64,000 bases of DNA from Coprinus comatus (lineage: Eukaryota > Basidiomycota > Agaricomycetes > Agaricales > Agaricaceae): NCBI GenBank assembly GCA_034638255.1, contig JAWPGT010000002.1, positions 992,001 to 1,056,000 of the forward strand. The letters run 5' to 3'. Both the position numbers and the translations under genes were made by a program. Each line of letters begins with the position of its first letter. Within the stretch, counting starts at the first letter, position 1. Shown here piece by piece: positions 22,961 to 34,389 of the stretch. The notes below the pieces were generated by a model. It was not told where the DNA came from. It worked only from the letters and a program-made list of their open reading frames with translations, and did no database searches.

Positions 22961-23785
22961 ATGACCTCCGCTTCTAATGATATTCTTTCCTGGACGAATC
23001 AGGATCCCAGAGAGAGCCAACTCTTCAACTCCTGGGGAGTCTTATATCGTTTCCAAGTTGGTACCATATATCCTTATGTTTCGACGAATGTTAAAGCAGC
23101 TTTCTTCGCAGACGGTTGTTGCACAAAACGGTCAGAGTGTTACGACTCTATGGCGGGCCATTCGAAATAAGGAAGAGCGCGTTGCTAAGCTCGAATGGGC
23201 AGCTAGTGGCGGCCTCGGCCGCATTGTGATAGGAAAGGTCTGTCTTTCACATTGATTGCAATATCACTTGAAATCCTGAAAGAAGTCGCACATCGCAGAA
23301 CACACTTCCTATGTCTGACCTTGTCCGACCAGACTCCCGAAACTACGTAAGTAATTTCCGGTATGTTGTGGCCTACGCATGTACTCAGGTTCATGACAGG
23401 GTTCTCGGATATTTAATGGGCCGGATGGCTTCCAGTATCGATGGTCCCGAAGTAATGCAGGTACTGATATACTGGTAAGCCCCTCCAAGACCATTGGGTC
23501 AAGCGAACCTGATTCACGGCATCCTCCAGCTTCAAGACGTGAACAACAATGTGATTGCATTTTTCCGTCCAACTCGTCCAACACGCTACCAAATTGGGGA
23601 CGTGTATGGTGAACTACATTTTGTTCGGTCCGCAGGTGCTGGTACGGTGGTGAGTGTTCAATGCATGGTAACATACCAATGCAAAACGGAAAATCTGACT
23701 CGGTGAACAGATGCACCCCCCTATCATGGACACAGTTGTTGTCACTGCTATGCTGTTCCGATTTTGCGCTGCCTGGAATTTGTAA
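22961..23785 (+). CDS. DUF6593 family protein
   Basis: DUF6593 proteins are common, often multicopy, in Agaricomycetes; their biochemical role is unknown. Six exons (22961-23056, 23112-23237, 23299-23346, 23400-23474, 23530-23649, 23711-23785) give 179 residues, all in phase. The pattern is typical: ILSWTNQDPRESQLFNSWGV at the start, TLWRAIRNKEERVAKLEW, the beta-rich GSRIFNGPDGFQYRWSR, IAFFRPTRPTRYQIGDVYGE, and a hydrophobic end MDTVVVTAMLFRFCAAWN. The fold resembles tubby-like or LURP-type beta barrels, with a core built round W/R-rich strands; this comparison is an inference. No signal peptide is seen, so it is probably cytosolic. All six exons contribute conserved segments, so the copy looks functional. 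Confidence 0.88.
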
Positions 23786-24178
23786 AACAAAAGTCTTGAT
23801 GTGTCTTGAGTTGCGAAAAGGGTCCTGTCTTTTTCGGCTGTATTTCGTATCACATTTTCCGTGTATGATACTTCGGTAGTATATTTTTCATGGGACAATT
23901 ATTTGGGTTAAATGAATGACGTTGTATTTCGCTTTCGTTACTTGGGTGCTTCTGGCATCACCTTCATGAGAACAAAGATTGTGGCTCATGTTCTGAAAAT
24001 AACAGATACTTCTTCATCGATAAAGTAAACGCCTCCATCTCAGATAACATGAGATTTCAGTCCCACGTGAAACAAGCCAGGCGGATTTAAAATACTAAAA
24101 AATCAAGACACGATGCATTGCGAATGCAGGTACATTCTCTTGCCAGCAGGCAGAAGGTCACCCGACTCTCTTCTCGGT
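23786..24178. other. Intergenic region between convergent genes
   Basis: The 3' flanks of the DUF6593 gene (+) and the AhpD-like gene (-). Several short T-rich runs and an AT-rich stretch; no gene recognised. Confidence 0.55.
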
Positions 24179-25395
24179 TCACAGTTTTCCTTGAGCCCGA
24201 TCATCTTTCCCTTCTGATGTCAATACATCAAGAATCTCGTCCACAGTTCGAATGACCCATTCAGTTCCTTCGTCGCTTGAAAGCCACGCATCCTCTTCGT
24301 TTTGTCCTTGCGTATACCGGGCTTTTAATAAGCCAAAAGTGTGGCTGACAAGCTGAGGTCCGACCCTGCCTTCCGAACGAAGAGTTGCAATTCCAACCAC
24401 TGATCCCATTGCTCGACTGAGATTTCCTTGATCAAGATCTTCGAAGCTGCTTTCTTTACCAAAAGTATTGGTGCCCCCTGGCAGAGGAGCCAGGACTGTG
24501 CCATAGCTATGGATAATGAAAGCTGTAGAGGGAAATCAGTACGATCGCTCGGGAACGGTAAGAAACATCAGATAACTGTAAAAAAAAAAAACATAGATCG
24601 GTTGGGGGGAAATGAGGCTTTTAGGGGAGCCACGATTGGAAGGACGAGGTCAGGACACTGGAACGTGGACTCACAGATGAAGTCCGGATGGTAGGACCCT
24701 AATTTGTCATAGAGCTTATCTGCATGAGGTGCGTAAATTGAATCCCAGAGAGACCTCCCCCGTGTCACGACAGATTCGATATTCTCGGGTGATAGAGTCC
24801 TAAAGAGTAAGGAGAGTCAGAATTTAGAATGGTATGGTTCTGATGTGGGCATGATGAAATTTAGCCCAGGGGGGATACGAACCTCCGTGAGTGAGTTCTT
24901 AAAGCATGCTTTACTTCATTATCCAATGCATCGTGCAGTGCGGCGAGGGAAAGGATGACCTGAAATATCTTGGATAAGGCTTTTGGGGTAAACTGTCCAC
25001 AGAGAAATCACACACACGGGGGACTCCTACGAAGATGGTACTCTTCAGTGCTGATTCCCGCATGAGAGCCGCTTTATTCACTGCGGTTGGGATATGAATA
25101 TTGTTATCCGTATTCCCTCGGGTCACAAAACGATACAAGTGCCCCACTGCCGAGGGACGATTGGCTGTCAAAAGCGTACACATCTGTGTGCTTCAATACC
25201 TCTTACACTAGAACATTGAGATAAATGCGTACTCACTGTTAACACAAGCCAGCCAGTCTCGGCATTCCTCGCTTTTGCATCTTTGTATGTCCGCGTGAAT
25301 ATTTGTTGAAGGCTCGACAACGGTGGACTTGGATGGGAGGCGGGATTGCGAAGCGTCAGCAACTGTTTAATCGATGGCGGCAACGACTTAACCAT
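24179..25395 (-). CDS. AhpD-like (carboxymuconolactone decarboxylase-fold) protein
   Basis: The start [18 protein letters not shown] is at 25395. Introns join it to [38 protein letters not shown] helices, [58 protein letters not shown] and the C-terminal [20 protein letters not shown]. The product is about 300 residues and mostly helical. The arrangement matches fungal AhpD-like proteins, whose fold is shared by alkylhydroperoxidase AhpD and gamma-carboxymuconolactone decarboxylase. The CxxC redox pair of bacterial AhpD is not evident, so peroxidase activity is doubtful and the substrate is unknown. The in-frame TTG at 25410 is not needed. The gene runs in tandem after the GH128 gene, with a 229-bp gap. 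Confidence 0.75.
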
Positions 25396-25624
25396 TGGTG
25401 TGAGCAGCAAGAGTAATCTTGTGAATGTTGTTCACAGCTATCCAATTACATAACCGGCTACTTCGACACCGTGAAACTAATCCATTTTATTCAAGCAAGG
25501 TCTGTTACGATAAATACCCTGTATCCACGTAACGCTATGTGATATCAAATATAGAACATGTCCTCCTGGGAACACGAAAGAATAATGGGTATATGGATTA
25601 TAAAACTTATAAAGATCAAGACCC

Positions 25625-26935
25625 TCAGGCACCAATGTAGAGGCGACCAAGGTCTGTGGGGTAGCCATTATTACCCAAAAGTTGATTGAAAGTGTTGACA
25701 TTGAACATATCGTGCATGGCACCTAGCAACAATGCTCAATCCTGAGTACAACTCAAGATAAAATGCGAAAAGACTCACCGAATGCAAAGTACTCCTCTAC
25801 ATACCACTTGCCATCCATCCACTCGGTGACTTTACGCATGAACGCAAACACTTGATCCCAGCTGCATTGACTTCCACCTGAAAAGTTTTGGCATGCAAAT
25901 TCGGTCACCCAAATTGGCTTCTTGAAGGTGTTATAGAAGTCTTCGACGTATGAAATGAACTGATCGGGATCTGTGCCATACCAGTGGAGAGCGACAGCAT
26001 CAAACTATCAAAAAGAATGAGTCTGAAGTTATGAAATAACACGTGCATACTTACATGGCAACCATCGCAAGCCTCAAAGAAATTTTGCATCCAAGTCTTG
26101 CCGTCAGGAGCCGATGTAGTGGCAGGAGAAATGAGCTTGTAGCCTTGATCCTTCAAGGAGTTGATGTGTTCCTTCCAAAGTTGAGCGCCGTACCAAGGAT
26201 CCATGTCAGCCTGGCCCTTTTGATTGGGTCTACGGTTTGTTAGCACGAACGAATTGACCGAGTTTCCAAAAGTAACTCACTCATTGAAGCCCAAAACACA
26301 GTTGGCGTAACCAGGTTTGACCAATTTCTTGAAGTCGCTGATTTGCTTGGCACCCCACAACATGGGGCAACACTGCATACCGACAGAATTGGCATGGTCA
26401 ACACACCAAGGGCTCCAGGTGTAATATCTAAATTTTAGGTCAGCCTAGGGAACACGTATTCAAATCATTTAATAGCTCACTTGTCAACCTTCCAAGTCTT
26501 GAAGTTTTTGATAGCAGCATCGTTACCCTCAGGCCAAGCGAGACCAGCTTTTCCGGAACCTCCGGAACTGCCACCGGAGCTACCACCAGATGAACCAGAA
26601 CCGGAACCAGATGAGCCGGATGAACCAGAGTTGCTACCTCCAGAGCTACCCGTGTTTGAGTTCGAAGAACCTCCCGAGCTGGAAGAGGACTTGGTTGGGC
26701 TAGGTGAGGGCTTAGCAGAAGATGTGGCGGTTGCAGCAGGTGCAATTGTAGAGTTACGGGGTTTGCAGCGCCTAGAAGATTGCCTGCGTTTTTTCGCAAC
26801 AACGGCATGATGAAGGCTGTGACGGGCATGAAGCTGTGTGTCGACCGATAGGGCCGAGACGGGCGCCGTACCGTAAGACGCGATAATGGCAAGGCATGAA
26901 ATTGCGATAAGATTGAGAAGCTTGGAGAGAGCCAT
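25625..26935 (-). CDS. Secreted GH128 glycoside hydrolase (beta-1,3-glucanase, Asl1-type)
   Basis: GH128 enzymes cut beta-1,3-glucan and act in fungal wall remodelling. The start at 26935 encodes MALSKLLNLIAISCLAIIAS, a signal peptide. A pro-region and a long Ser/Gly linker (about 26545-26700) lead to the catalytic domain: LAWPEGNDAAIKNFK, YYTWSPWCVDHANSVGMQCC, MLWGAKQISDFKKLV, GFNEPNQKGQADMD (acid/base Glu), ISPATTSAPDGKTWMQNFF, VALHWYGTDPDQFISYVEDF, PIWVTEFACQNFSGG (nucleophile Glu), and the end MFNVNTFNQLLGNNGY. About four short introns are in phase. Both catalytic Glu residues are present. The linker probably spaces the domain from the cell wall; there is no GPI signal at the C-terminus. 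Confidence 0.92.
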
Positions 26936-27421
26936 GGTGTAGCTTAAAGAAAGTGGGTTAAAGGAATGAACGGGCAGAGGCCCAGTTGTCGTCGAAGGAG
27001 AGCGGTTGGGAAGAAATGCTTGTTGGCACAGAAACTGGCATCTCCCATTCTTGTACTTTAGGCCTCGGCATTTACCGGAACGCGCACGGACCCGCCAAGG
27101 AATGGAGTAAGTATCCCACCGTCTTTTCGCCTAGTTACGTCTGTTCACACCAGGTTCACGCATTGTCCTTGCATAAATGGCCTCGTTGCATTGACCCATC
27201 ACGCCTCCGCAGTGATGTCCACAATAGACTTTTGCGTAACAGAGATGTGTTGGAATGTCATGGCGACATGCCATATCGGGACAAGTTGTGCTGTGTTTGG
27301 GTACATAAAGAGTCAGTTCTCCCATTCGCTTTTTTTCTTTAACCTTCAAGTTTGACACGAAGAAACCGGTTCAACAGCTCATTCTCTCAACTACAAACAC
27401 ACTTAGTTCATTCACCACACA
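26936..27421. other. Divergent promoter region (GH128 / two-RRM gene)
   Basis: A 486-bp interval between two divergent starts. It contains pyrimidine-rich tracts before the RRM start and no recognised gene. Open frames across it lack family resemblance. Confidence 0.55.
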
Positions 27422-28580
27422 ATGTCTGACGCCCATGCTGTTCTAGTCACCCAGAACGGCGTCCCTCCAGCTGCCCAAGATGCTGTCCTTGAGACCCCCG
27501 GATTCAAGGTACGCGTTCTCTCCGCCACCCCGCTGTCCCGCCACTCACTCCAATCCAGGTCTTTGCAGGAAATCTTGCGTATTCTACCACGGAAGAAGGG
27601 CTCAGGGCTTTCTTTGAACCCGTCGAAGGCGATATGTAGGTCAACTTCGCCCAGGCCCTAGGAATATACTAACCATGCATATATGCTATTAGTTTATCTG
27701 CACAAATCATCCTGCGTGGCCAACGCTCCGCTGGATATGGTTTTATCGCCTTGGCTACCGAAGACGCTGCAAGGAAGGCTGTCGAGGCGCTCAACAAGAA
27801 GGAGCTCGATGGTCGCCCTGTGATTGTCGAAATCGCCAAACCTTCTGATCAGAAGGACCAGGAAAAGAAGGAGCGTAAGACGAAGAGGAGACCCGGTAGG
27901 CGTGGCAGCAAGGCTGTCCCCGGGGAGGTTACCGAAGCAGAGGCCGATGGTGAAGCCCCTAAAGCTGAGGAACTAGTTGGCACAGATGAGGCTGCCAAGC
28001 CCAAGAAGAAGAAGAAAAAGGCTGCTGTAAGTGTTTATCCATTATCGGATATCTATAAGTCTCACTATCTTTCCAGCGCAAGTCCAAGCCCAAGGCTGAA
28101 TCCAGCCCAGCCCCAGCTGATGGTGCTGCGACCAGCGGTGCGGAAGTGGAGGCGGAGGCTATCGTATCTGACAACACAACCAAGAGGGTACGTCGCACGA
28201 AACCCAAGACACAACGTACTCCTCGCCCCGTTGGACAAGATCCTGCGGGTGAACCATCCAAGACAATGCTTTTCGTTGCCAACCTTGGCTTCAACATTGA
28301 TGATGAAGGTCTTCGCGCATTGTTCACAGATGCTGGTGTCAATGTTGTTTCCTCTCGTATTGTTCGCAGACGCTGGCAACCTAGGAAGAGCAAAGGTTAT
28401 GGGTTTGTTGACGTTGGTAGCGAAGAGGAACAACAGAAGGCTATTACCCTTCTTGATGGCAAGGACATTAGCGGCAGGCCTGTTGCTGTCAAGGTTGCTG
28501 TCAACACTCCTGTGGAAGAGTCCTCAGATGAGAGTAAGCCTGTCGAGGATGATGTTTCTGGTCCTGCTGTCGCTGCCTAA
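27422..28580 (+). CDS. Two-RRM RNA-binding protein
   Basis: Exons 27422-27508, 27559-27635, 27693-28026 and 28077-28580 give about 333 residues. RRM1 (about residues 29-110) has RNP2 VFAGNLAYS and RNP1 SAGYGFIALA. A lysine-rich basic linker with KPKKKKKKAA and RRTKPKTQRT could be a nuclear or nucleolar signal. RRM2 (about 220-300) has RNP2 MLFVANLGFN and RNP1 SKGYGFVDVG. The tail is acidic. The arrangement resembles fission yeast Rnp24-type proteins, but I cannot name an orthologue with certainty. A role in nuclear RNA metabolism is inferred from the domains. The upstream region is pyrimidine-rich, as in many highly expressed fungal genes. Confidence 0.88.
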
Positions 28581-28814
28581 TGATGTCTTTATGATGACCT
28601 TACACGACTTGTAATTCTCGCACACATGCCCGTTTTGATATGTTTGTTATGTTTCCTTTTAGTGATATTGGGCTGTTTTGCCTTGGCACAAAATGTGGTG
28701 CCTTGGTGTTTAAAATAGTTGTTGTAGCAGCTTTCGTAGACACCGCTAGCAATGCTGTTTTCGTGATTAATACGTGATGCGACACCGCCATTCTTTAATC
28801 TACTCTGTTCAGTC

Positions 28815-30089
28815 ATGTCGGATGAGGAAGATTATCTTTCCGACAAATTTATAGCTCTCAACCCTCCAGAAGCAAGTTCACGCAAAACATACAGCCAACT
28901 TCGGAAGGAAAGTCTGAAAAAGTCACAAGAAAAGAATGAAAGACACCGGGTGAAAAGAAGGCGTCAAAGGGAAGTGGAAGCTCGTGAAGAGGGTCTAAGC
29001 AAGAGTTTATTTGAGAAGGTGCAGGAAGAGCAACAAGTAGGGGCCAATAAGGCACTTTCGATGATGATGAAAATGGGATTTCAACCAGGCCAAACGCTTG
29101 GAAAACAGTCGGATAGAGGCGAAACATCCAACACAAAAGCACCATCGCCTCCGCGACATAGAGCAGAACCTTTGCCGCTTAACGAATGGCTTGGTAAATA
29201 CATATACCCTGTGTCAGACCTTGGAGTGTACCACTAAAGTTTATAGTAATGTAGGAAAGAAAGGTATAGGGACAGTAAAAAGAGCTCGTTCTCCTGGTGC
29301 TATGGAACGGATGGCAAAAATGGCAAAAATGGAAGAAGATAGTAGCCAACAAATGTCTTTTAGAGATCGGGCAAGGCAAGAGTATAAGGAGAGACAAGCA
29401 GAAGGGAAGTTGGGTGAGATTATATTTGATTTTTTTATTGGATATATTGTTATACCAACACCAAGTTATCATTGTAGATCCCGCACAACAAACGTGTGCA
29501 ACTTTGGATGAGAAGAATGGAAAGACGGTATGTAACCCAACTGGTCTATTGCTATTGGAGAATTGAAAACCTATTAGCTTAATGTGTTATGGTTGAATCC
29601 ACTTAAACCGGAGACGTTTCCAAGTGGATTGATGGAGGCACTGGCACTTCACAACCAGGATCAATACGAGCTTAGCATAATAGCCGGTAACGGTGGTGAA
29701 AACATCCAAGAACGGCTCCGAAAACAAATGCAAGCTGATGCATTGACGATGACTGTTCCGGAACATGATTCCAGTGAAGATGAAGGGGGTAATGATGTTG
29801 ATGTTGATACAAAGAAAGAGAAAAAGAAGATGGTAGAGCTGAATCAACATTATGAACCCGAGTTCTTGGAAGAGGCGGTGCAGTTTCTTAGACTTCAGGT
29901 CTGTTGTTTCCTACTTGTTCAATTGTTGTGAAGGACTAAGATCTTTGACAGCCACAGGATCGATTGCATTTGGTGGTATCATATTTGCGGAGAACATACG
30001 GCTATTGTTTTTATTGTGGAACAGAGTACGAAAGCCAAGAAGAGATGGCAGAGCAGTGTCCAGGACCAGAAGAAGAAGATCATGATTGA
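28815..30089 (+). CDS. GPATCH11: G-patch protein, GPATCH11/CCDC75 family
   Basis: G-patch proteins activate DEAH-box RNA helicases, usually in splicing. Exons 28815-29193, 29255-29413, 29478-29527, 29578-29898 and 29952-30089 give about 348 residues. Segments: MSDEEDYLSDKFIALNP, a long charged coiled coil (about residues 20-65), the G-patch core MMKMGFQPGQTLGKQSDRG, a second basic helix, and the C-terminal DUF4187 domain with YEPEFLEEAVQFLRLQ, LVVSYLRRTYGYCFYCGTEY and the acidic end MAEQCPGPEEED. The CxxC in YCFYCG is the conserved DUF4187 pair. Several Gly residues of a canonical G-patch are replaced in the second half of the motif, so it looks degenerate, as in other family members. Confidence 0.88.
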
Positions 30090-30472
30090 TGGAGGGGGTT
30101 GTAATAACACACAATTGTACACTGGAATGAAAAAAAAAAAAAAAAGGAAAGAAAAAAGGGTCCGAATAGTGTGGGGTTATGGATACGATCCCACTGATCG
30201 TTGTGAGAATGGGGCGACGGTGCTATTCTGAATTTGTAGCAAAGCAATGATGAAAAAGCGCCTAGTACACACCCTAGCAACTCTGATGTTTCCAAAAGGA
30301 AAGTTATTAATATAAAAGGGTGAAGATCCTAGTAAAACGAGCGTGAGGTGATGCGGTTGCAGTCAACGACAGGCTGTCAGAAGAGTAGATGTGTCTGTGA
30401 GAGAGTGAATGTTGGATATAGTATGATAAATGTCCATGGAAGAAAAGACAATAAAATTAAAAGTCCAGAGAT
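30090..30472. other. Intergenic region between convergent genes, with a 16-nt A run
   Basis: The 3' flanks of the GPATCH11 and Ser/Pro-rich genes. A run of A from about 30130 to 30145 is the longest homopolymer seen here and a likely site of length errors. No gene recognised. Confidence 0.6.
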
Positions 30473-31144
30473 TTAAGCAAGAAATATGGGGCGACGTTTG
30501 TTGATATCGTCGATAGCGGCGGAGCAGGGTGGTGTCGATAGCCTAACCCCAGTATGCCAGCGACGACTAGTCTTTACGGAGGGTTTGTTGTCGGAGGCTT
30601 CGCTGAGGAGAGAAAGGTCTGTTGGTGATCGAGCGGTGTCGGATGCTGGTGTTTTTGGGAAGGAAGAGTCGGAGCTAGCAGAGCTGGGGAAGGAGGGAAG
30701 GATTGGAAGGGTTATATCGATGGACTCGTAGGAGACATGGCGAGGAAAGGTGGGGGAGGTGGGAGATGGGCCTGGGGTCTTGCGGCGAACGTAGCTGGAG
30801 ATTGGGGTATAGGCCGGAAGATCTGAGATGGAACCATATACATTTACTGTGAGTTGGTTACGGGAACGACGAGCACGGAGGGCAGAGGGAGGAGGAGAAG
30901 AGTCTGACTGGAAAGGAGTGAGTGAGGAGGACAGGGGAGATGAGGTGGTACTTGCCTCGTTGGAAGAAGAGGATGAAGAGGATGAACGCCGGGTATATGG
31001 TTTGTACGGGGAGTACCTGGGGACATGGTGGCGGGGGGAGGGATTCGGAGGATCGGGTGAAGAGGGAGGGTCGGGGGAAGGGGTGTGGTGTGGTGTGGGG
31101 ATGAGGGAGTGCATGAGCTGGACAAAGGAGGGGAGGGCAGTCAT
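30473..31144 (-). CDS. Uncharacterised Ser/Pro-rich protein
   Basis: A single exon of 223 residues starting MTALPSFVQLMHSLIPTPHH. The start motif LPSFVxLM resembles one I associate with a set of unnamed basidiomycete proteins. The remainder is low complexity with Ser, Pro, Thr and Arg runs, a poly-Ser patch at about 30955-30980, and the more ordered patches NQLTVNVYGSISDLPAYTP and RRWHTGVRLSTPP. The latter could be docking motifs. The complementary strand also has open frames here, which is a side effect of the base composition. The start lies 165 bp from the RPB12 start on the other strand, so they share a promoter interval. Function unknown. Confidence 0.6.
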   Translation of the reverse strand: MTALPSFVQLMHSLIPTPHHTPSPDPPSSPDPPNPSPRHHVPRYSPYKPYTRRSSSSSSSSNEASTTSSPLSSSLTPFQSDSSPPPSALRARRSRNQLTVNVYGSISDLPAYTPISSYVRRKTPGPSPTSPTFPRHVSYESIDITLPILPSFPSSASSDSSFPKTPASDTARSPTDLSLLSEASDNKPSVKTSRRWHTGVRLSTPPCSAAIDDINKRRPIFLA

Positions 31145-31309
31145 GAGCAGGAGGGAGGGAGGACAGGATATTTAAATGGAATGCCTGGAAACAATTGGCA
31201 AGGGGATCCCATTGGTCAGACACATGATTGCCATTTCTTACTTCCGCTGCTCATCCCGACAGTCTCCAACCAAACAACCGAAAACATCTTTCACTTTCCT
31301 CCATTCATC

Positions 31310-31606
31310 ATGAGCAACCAACAGCCAGGTGGTTACGGCAACAATCCTAGTTTCGTGCCCCTGCCCAGACAGGACATGGAGTATATTTGTGCTGGTCAGT
31401 ACTGTTGTCCCATCTCCCAACAATATCTCACCGCCCATCAGACTGTGGTGCAAAAAACGAGATCAAATCTCGAGAACCCATCCGCTGCCGAGAGTGTGGC
31501 CACAGAATCATGTACAAGAAACGGACAAAACGAAGTGAGTGTGTAGTGCTTTTGTGCAGGCCGTGTTGTTTACGCGGGGACAGTGGTGCAATTTGAGGCT
31601 CGGTGA
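31310..31606 (+). CDS. RPB12: RNA polymerases I, II and III shared subunit Rpb12 (RPABC4)
   Basis: Rpb12 is a small zinc-binding subunit present in all three nuclear RNA polymerases, stabilising the Rpb3 side of the enzyme. Exons 31310-31394, 31442-31534 and 31584-31606 give 66 residues, the usual size. The zinc ribbon is complete: [14 protein letters not shown] and [19 protein letters not shown], with the two Cys pairs. The last exon has only 23 bases and encodes the conserved end MVQFEAR. Skipping the last intron would give an immediate stop (SECV*), so the splice is required. The N-terminal 23 residues are Gly/Pro/Gln-rich and variable, as in other fungi. Confidence 0.95.
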
Positions 31607-31679
31607 TGCGTACTATAGACAATATATTTGTTGCTGTGTGTTTGCTGTTGTATAGCCGGTGTTCTGCTTGAGATCCTCC

Positions 31680-33494
31680 ATGTCCGAACCCAAGGTACTG
31701 CGAGAACGCAGCGTGTCCGGTGACTTTGATGTAAGCTCGCTGCTGCTGCTGTCTGTCGCTCGACATAATACTCAATAAAACACCAGGATTCAGACCTCGA
31801 GTCACATGCCGGCGATTCTCAGAGTCAGCCAGGAAAACCAGGCAGGAAGAAAAACCCAAAGTTTGTCTTGCTTTCTCCTACTCTTTATCCGTCTTCTTAT
31901 CGTCCTCACAGCTCTCAGGCTGCTCGTCGCGACCAGAACCGCATAGCACAGCGAGAGTTCCGTCTGCGCAAACAACAAAGGGTCAGTCTGTCCACAGCAC
32001 GCAGCCCCAGAGATTCATCCTCTGTCAGATACGCGATCTCGAAGCAAGGGTCGAACTCTTGTCCGGAGGCAAAGATGAGGCTCTCGGAGAGATGCGCAAT
32101 ATTCTCAAAGGTAAACTCCACCGCACACACTATATCTTTCTATACTTGCTCACTCGACATAGACCTCATGGCTGAGAACCATACCCTTCGCGGCCTAATC
32201 CGCAGTCTTGCAGGCTTCATTGGGGATGGCGCCGGCGGTCTACTTCCCAAGCTCGGCTGGGATCTCGCCGACTTTAACAATATGATCAATAAATCTGAAA
32301 CCGACACTGCATGGGAGAGCTATCAACGGAGAAAAAAATCACAAGTAGCTGGAGAAACTGCCTCTTCCTCATCATCTCTTCCTCAAGGTCAGAAACGTTC
32401 CGGCGAGGATGAGCCGTCTGGAAGCAGGGCCAAAAGAACCAGGAGCGACGACGCCGAGCGTGATCAGGCCAATGGTTATCCCCCTCTCGTATCCATGAAC
32501 CATCCCATGCCAAACACATATAGTCCCATCACACGTCCTCAGGATCGTAATACTACTTTCCCCGAACTACTACGTGGTCCGAACACATCACCATTGTATA
32601 TGCAACAACAGAGTCCGCAAACCACCACTTCTTCACCTTACACCGTCTCGTCCTCCAACATGGAATCTTACCACTCATCGTATATCCCCAATGTCAATGT
32701 ACCTATGGAATCATCTCTATCGAATTTACCCGTCGATCAATCTCGTCCTGGTCCCTTGCAACAGAACGTTGCAACAGGTACTCCATCAAATCTGGATGAC
32801 CTAGAGTCTCTGGATGACGATCCCAACAAGCACGAAGCTAATAAACTTATACAGCATGTATTCCTCATCTGTTCGGGTTTACCACCATTCTCAATGTATC
32901 TACAGATATCATCTCGACAATTTCAAACGGAATCCTAATTACTGTTTACCGCTGTCGTTACGACCTACTCTTGTTCAAAAGTATGTTGCGCCCGTTCGTT
33001 GTTGACAAGTTACTGACATATATATAAAGAACAGTGCCACATGGTATGCCATATTGGACTGTCGTAATACTGAAACATTGACGGGGTGTTTAGAAAGTTT
33101 ACTGGATAATATACTTCATCCGGAGCTACGTGATCGAATGATTCTTCTACGATGTAGGTTGCTCTTATACTGCAGTTACTGACATTTCTGAATGGCATTA
33201 TCAGCCCGTTACAATTTGGCTAGTTGCTTGGTCCACTACCAGAAAAGTATAGTTTTGCACGGCGACGATGTCTTAGCACATAACAACTGGGAGATCGGCG
33301 AAGCCTTTTTGCGCAAATATGGGTGAGCATTCATAGTGATACATGGTTACAACTGTTCATGACACCGACATGTCATCTCTAGGTTCCTCATTGATCAGGC
33401 TACACTCAACATTTCCAATCGTTGGCGAAAAGCTAGAGGGGAAAATGAACTCCGGTTAAATGAACTTGGAGGGAATGAAAGTACTCCTTCATGA
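31680..33494 (+). CDS. bZIP transcription factor with DUF3425 domain
   Basis: Start MSEPKVLRERSVSGDFD at 31680. The basic region is AARRDQNRIAQREFRLRKQQ, the fungal AP-1-like signature, followed by a leucine-zipper-like IRDLEARVELL and LMAENHTLRGLIRSLAGFIG. A long Ser/Gln/Pro-rich middle (about residues 150-330) is probably an activation region. The C-terminal DUF3425 domain continues through several short exons: YHLDNFKRNPNYCLPLSLRP, HPELRDRMILLR, IVLHGDDVLAHNNWEIGEAF and SNRWRKARGENELRL. Reaching this domain requires a GC-AG intron at 32854-32905; without splicing there, the frame stops at 32938. DUF3425 bZIPs in fungi regulate metabolism or stress responses, but no specific target can be inferred. 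Confidence 0.87.
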
Positions 33495-33726
33495 TCAACT
33501 TTTATCCATTCTTAGACTTTCATTTATTTGTGCCATCTGTATTTTAACGACGTATATTTCGCAAAGTGGTGCCTGGTTTCATAGACACAAGTTGCCATTA
33601 CGAATGGACAATTATAAAGACATTCTAAAGTTTCCCGACAATAGTAGCGATGTATGGATTGTTATGGTTACTCTAAAGATGAATTGGCGAATGTCGCTTT
33701 CTACTCCACTTCTAGGCTTACCGTGA

Positions 33727-34081
33727 TCACCAAGATGCTTTGTAAACACCATTCAACTCTCCTCGTAATGCCTTCATACGGAATTGAAACTGTGTGAAAA
33801 TTAAGGATAAAATCTTACACATAGTAGGAAGAGAAACCCACCCTAGACAGCCCAAATTCGCTAATGATACCGCGACCTTTTCCTGACTCGATACAGCGGT
33901 TCTTCACTGTTCCAGGACGCGTGTAACGCCCAAAGGTGTTAAGTTGTAGTTGCGCCTGATGACGCACTTGAGGTGGAAGTTGTTCATTGCGAGCAATATA
34001 TAGGTAGGCCCGACGAGCAATTTCATTGGCAGCTACGCCATTACGAGCCTTAATATCCCGGAGTACGCGGATGTTGGGCAT
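33727..34081 (-). CDS. MRP2: Mitochondrial small-subunit ribosomal protein uS14m
   Basis: uS14m is a component of the mitoribosomal small-subunit head. Exon 1 is 34081-33842 and exon 2 33789-33727, giving 100 residues. Conserved segments are MPNIRVLRDIKARNGVAANE, LPPQVRHQAQLQLNTFGRYT, RPGTVKNRCIESGKGRGI and EFGLSR, followed after the intron by FQFRMKALRGELNGVYKASW. The final KxSW is typical of uS14. The intron (33841-33790) must be spliced: reading through gives a false end at 33815. The four zinc Cys of some bacterial S14 proteins are absent, as expected for the mitochondrial form. Convergent with the bZIP gene, 232 bp from its stop. Confidence 0.93.
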
Positions 34082-34389
34082 GGTCGTTGAGTAGAAGAGG
34101 GAGATGAGGAGGAGGAAAGAGTATAGTGATTTTGAAAAAGCAAGACCAAATAAAATGCTTATGTTCCGTGCCCAAAGGATCCTCGCGGTACATCCCGGAG
34201 GAAAGAGTTTGTCACAAAACCAACCTCTCTCCACACCAATCAACTCACCCTCTTCCCAACTTCTCAACACCCATATATTCCTCAATTCGAGGGGCGGACA
34301 TGGGCATTGTTTGAAGCTGTATGTTAGGATTGTTTTGAAGTGATATAGTAGACTGATTGAATTCATGATTCTGTCATGTAGGAAATAGA
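34082..34389. other. Bidirectional promoter interval
   Basis: 308 bases between the uS14m start and the start of the small membrane protein gene. Both are probably mitochondrial, which would fit co-expression, but no shared motif could be shown by eye. Confidence 0.45.

Noticed and set aside
24870..24892. B-box-like GGTTCGTATCC on the minus strand
   Set aside because: It lies at an exon/intron border of the AhpD-like gene and no A box or cloverleaf fits.
26481..26810. Plus-strand Pro/Glu-rich frame
   Set aside because: Antisense of the Ser/Gly linker of the GH128 gene.
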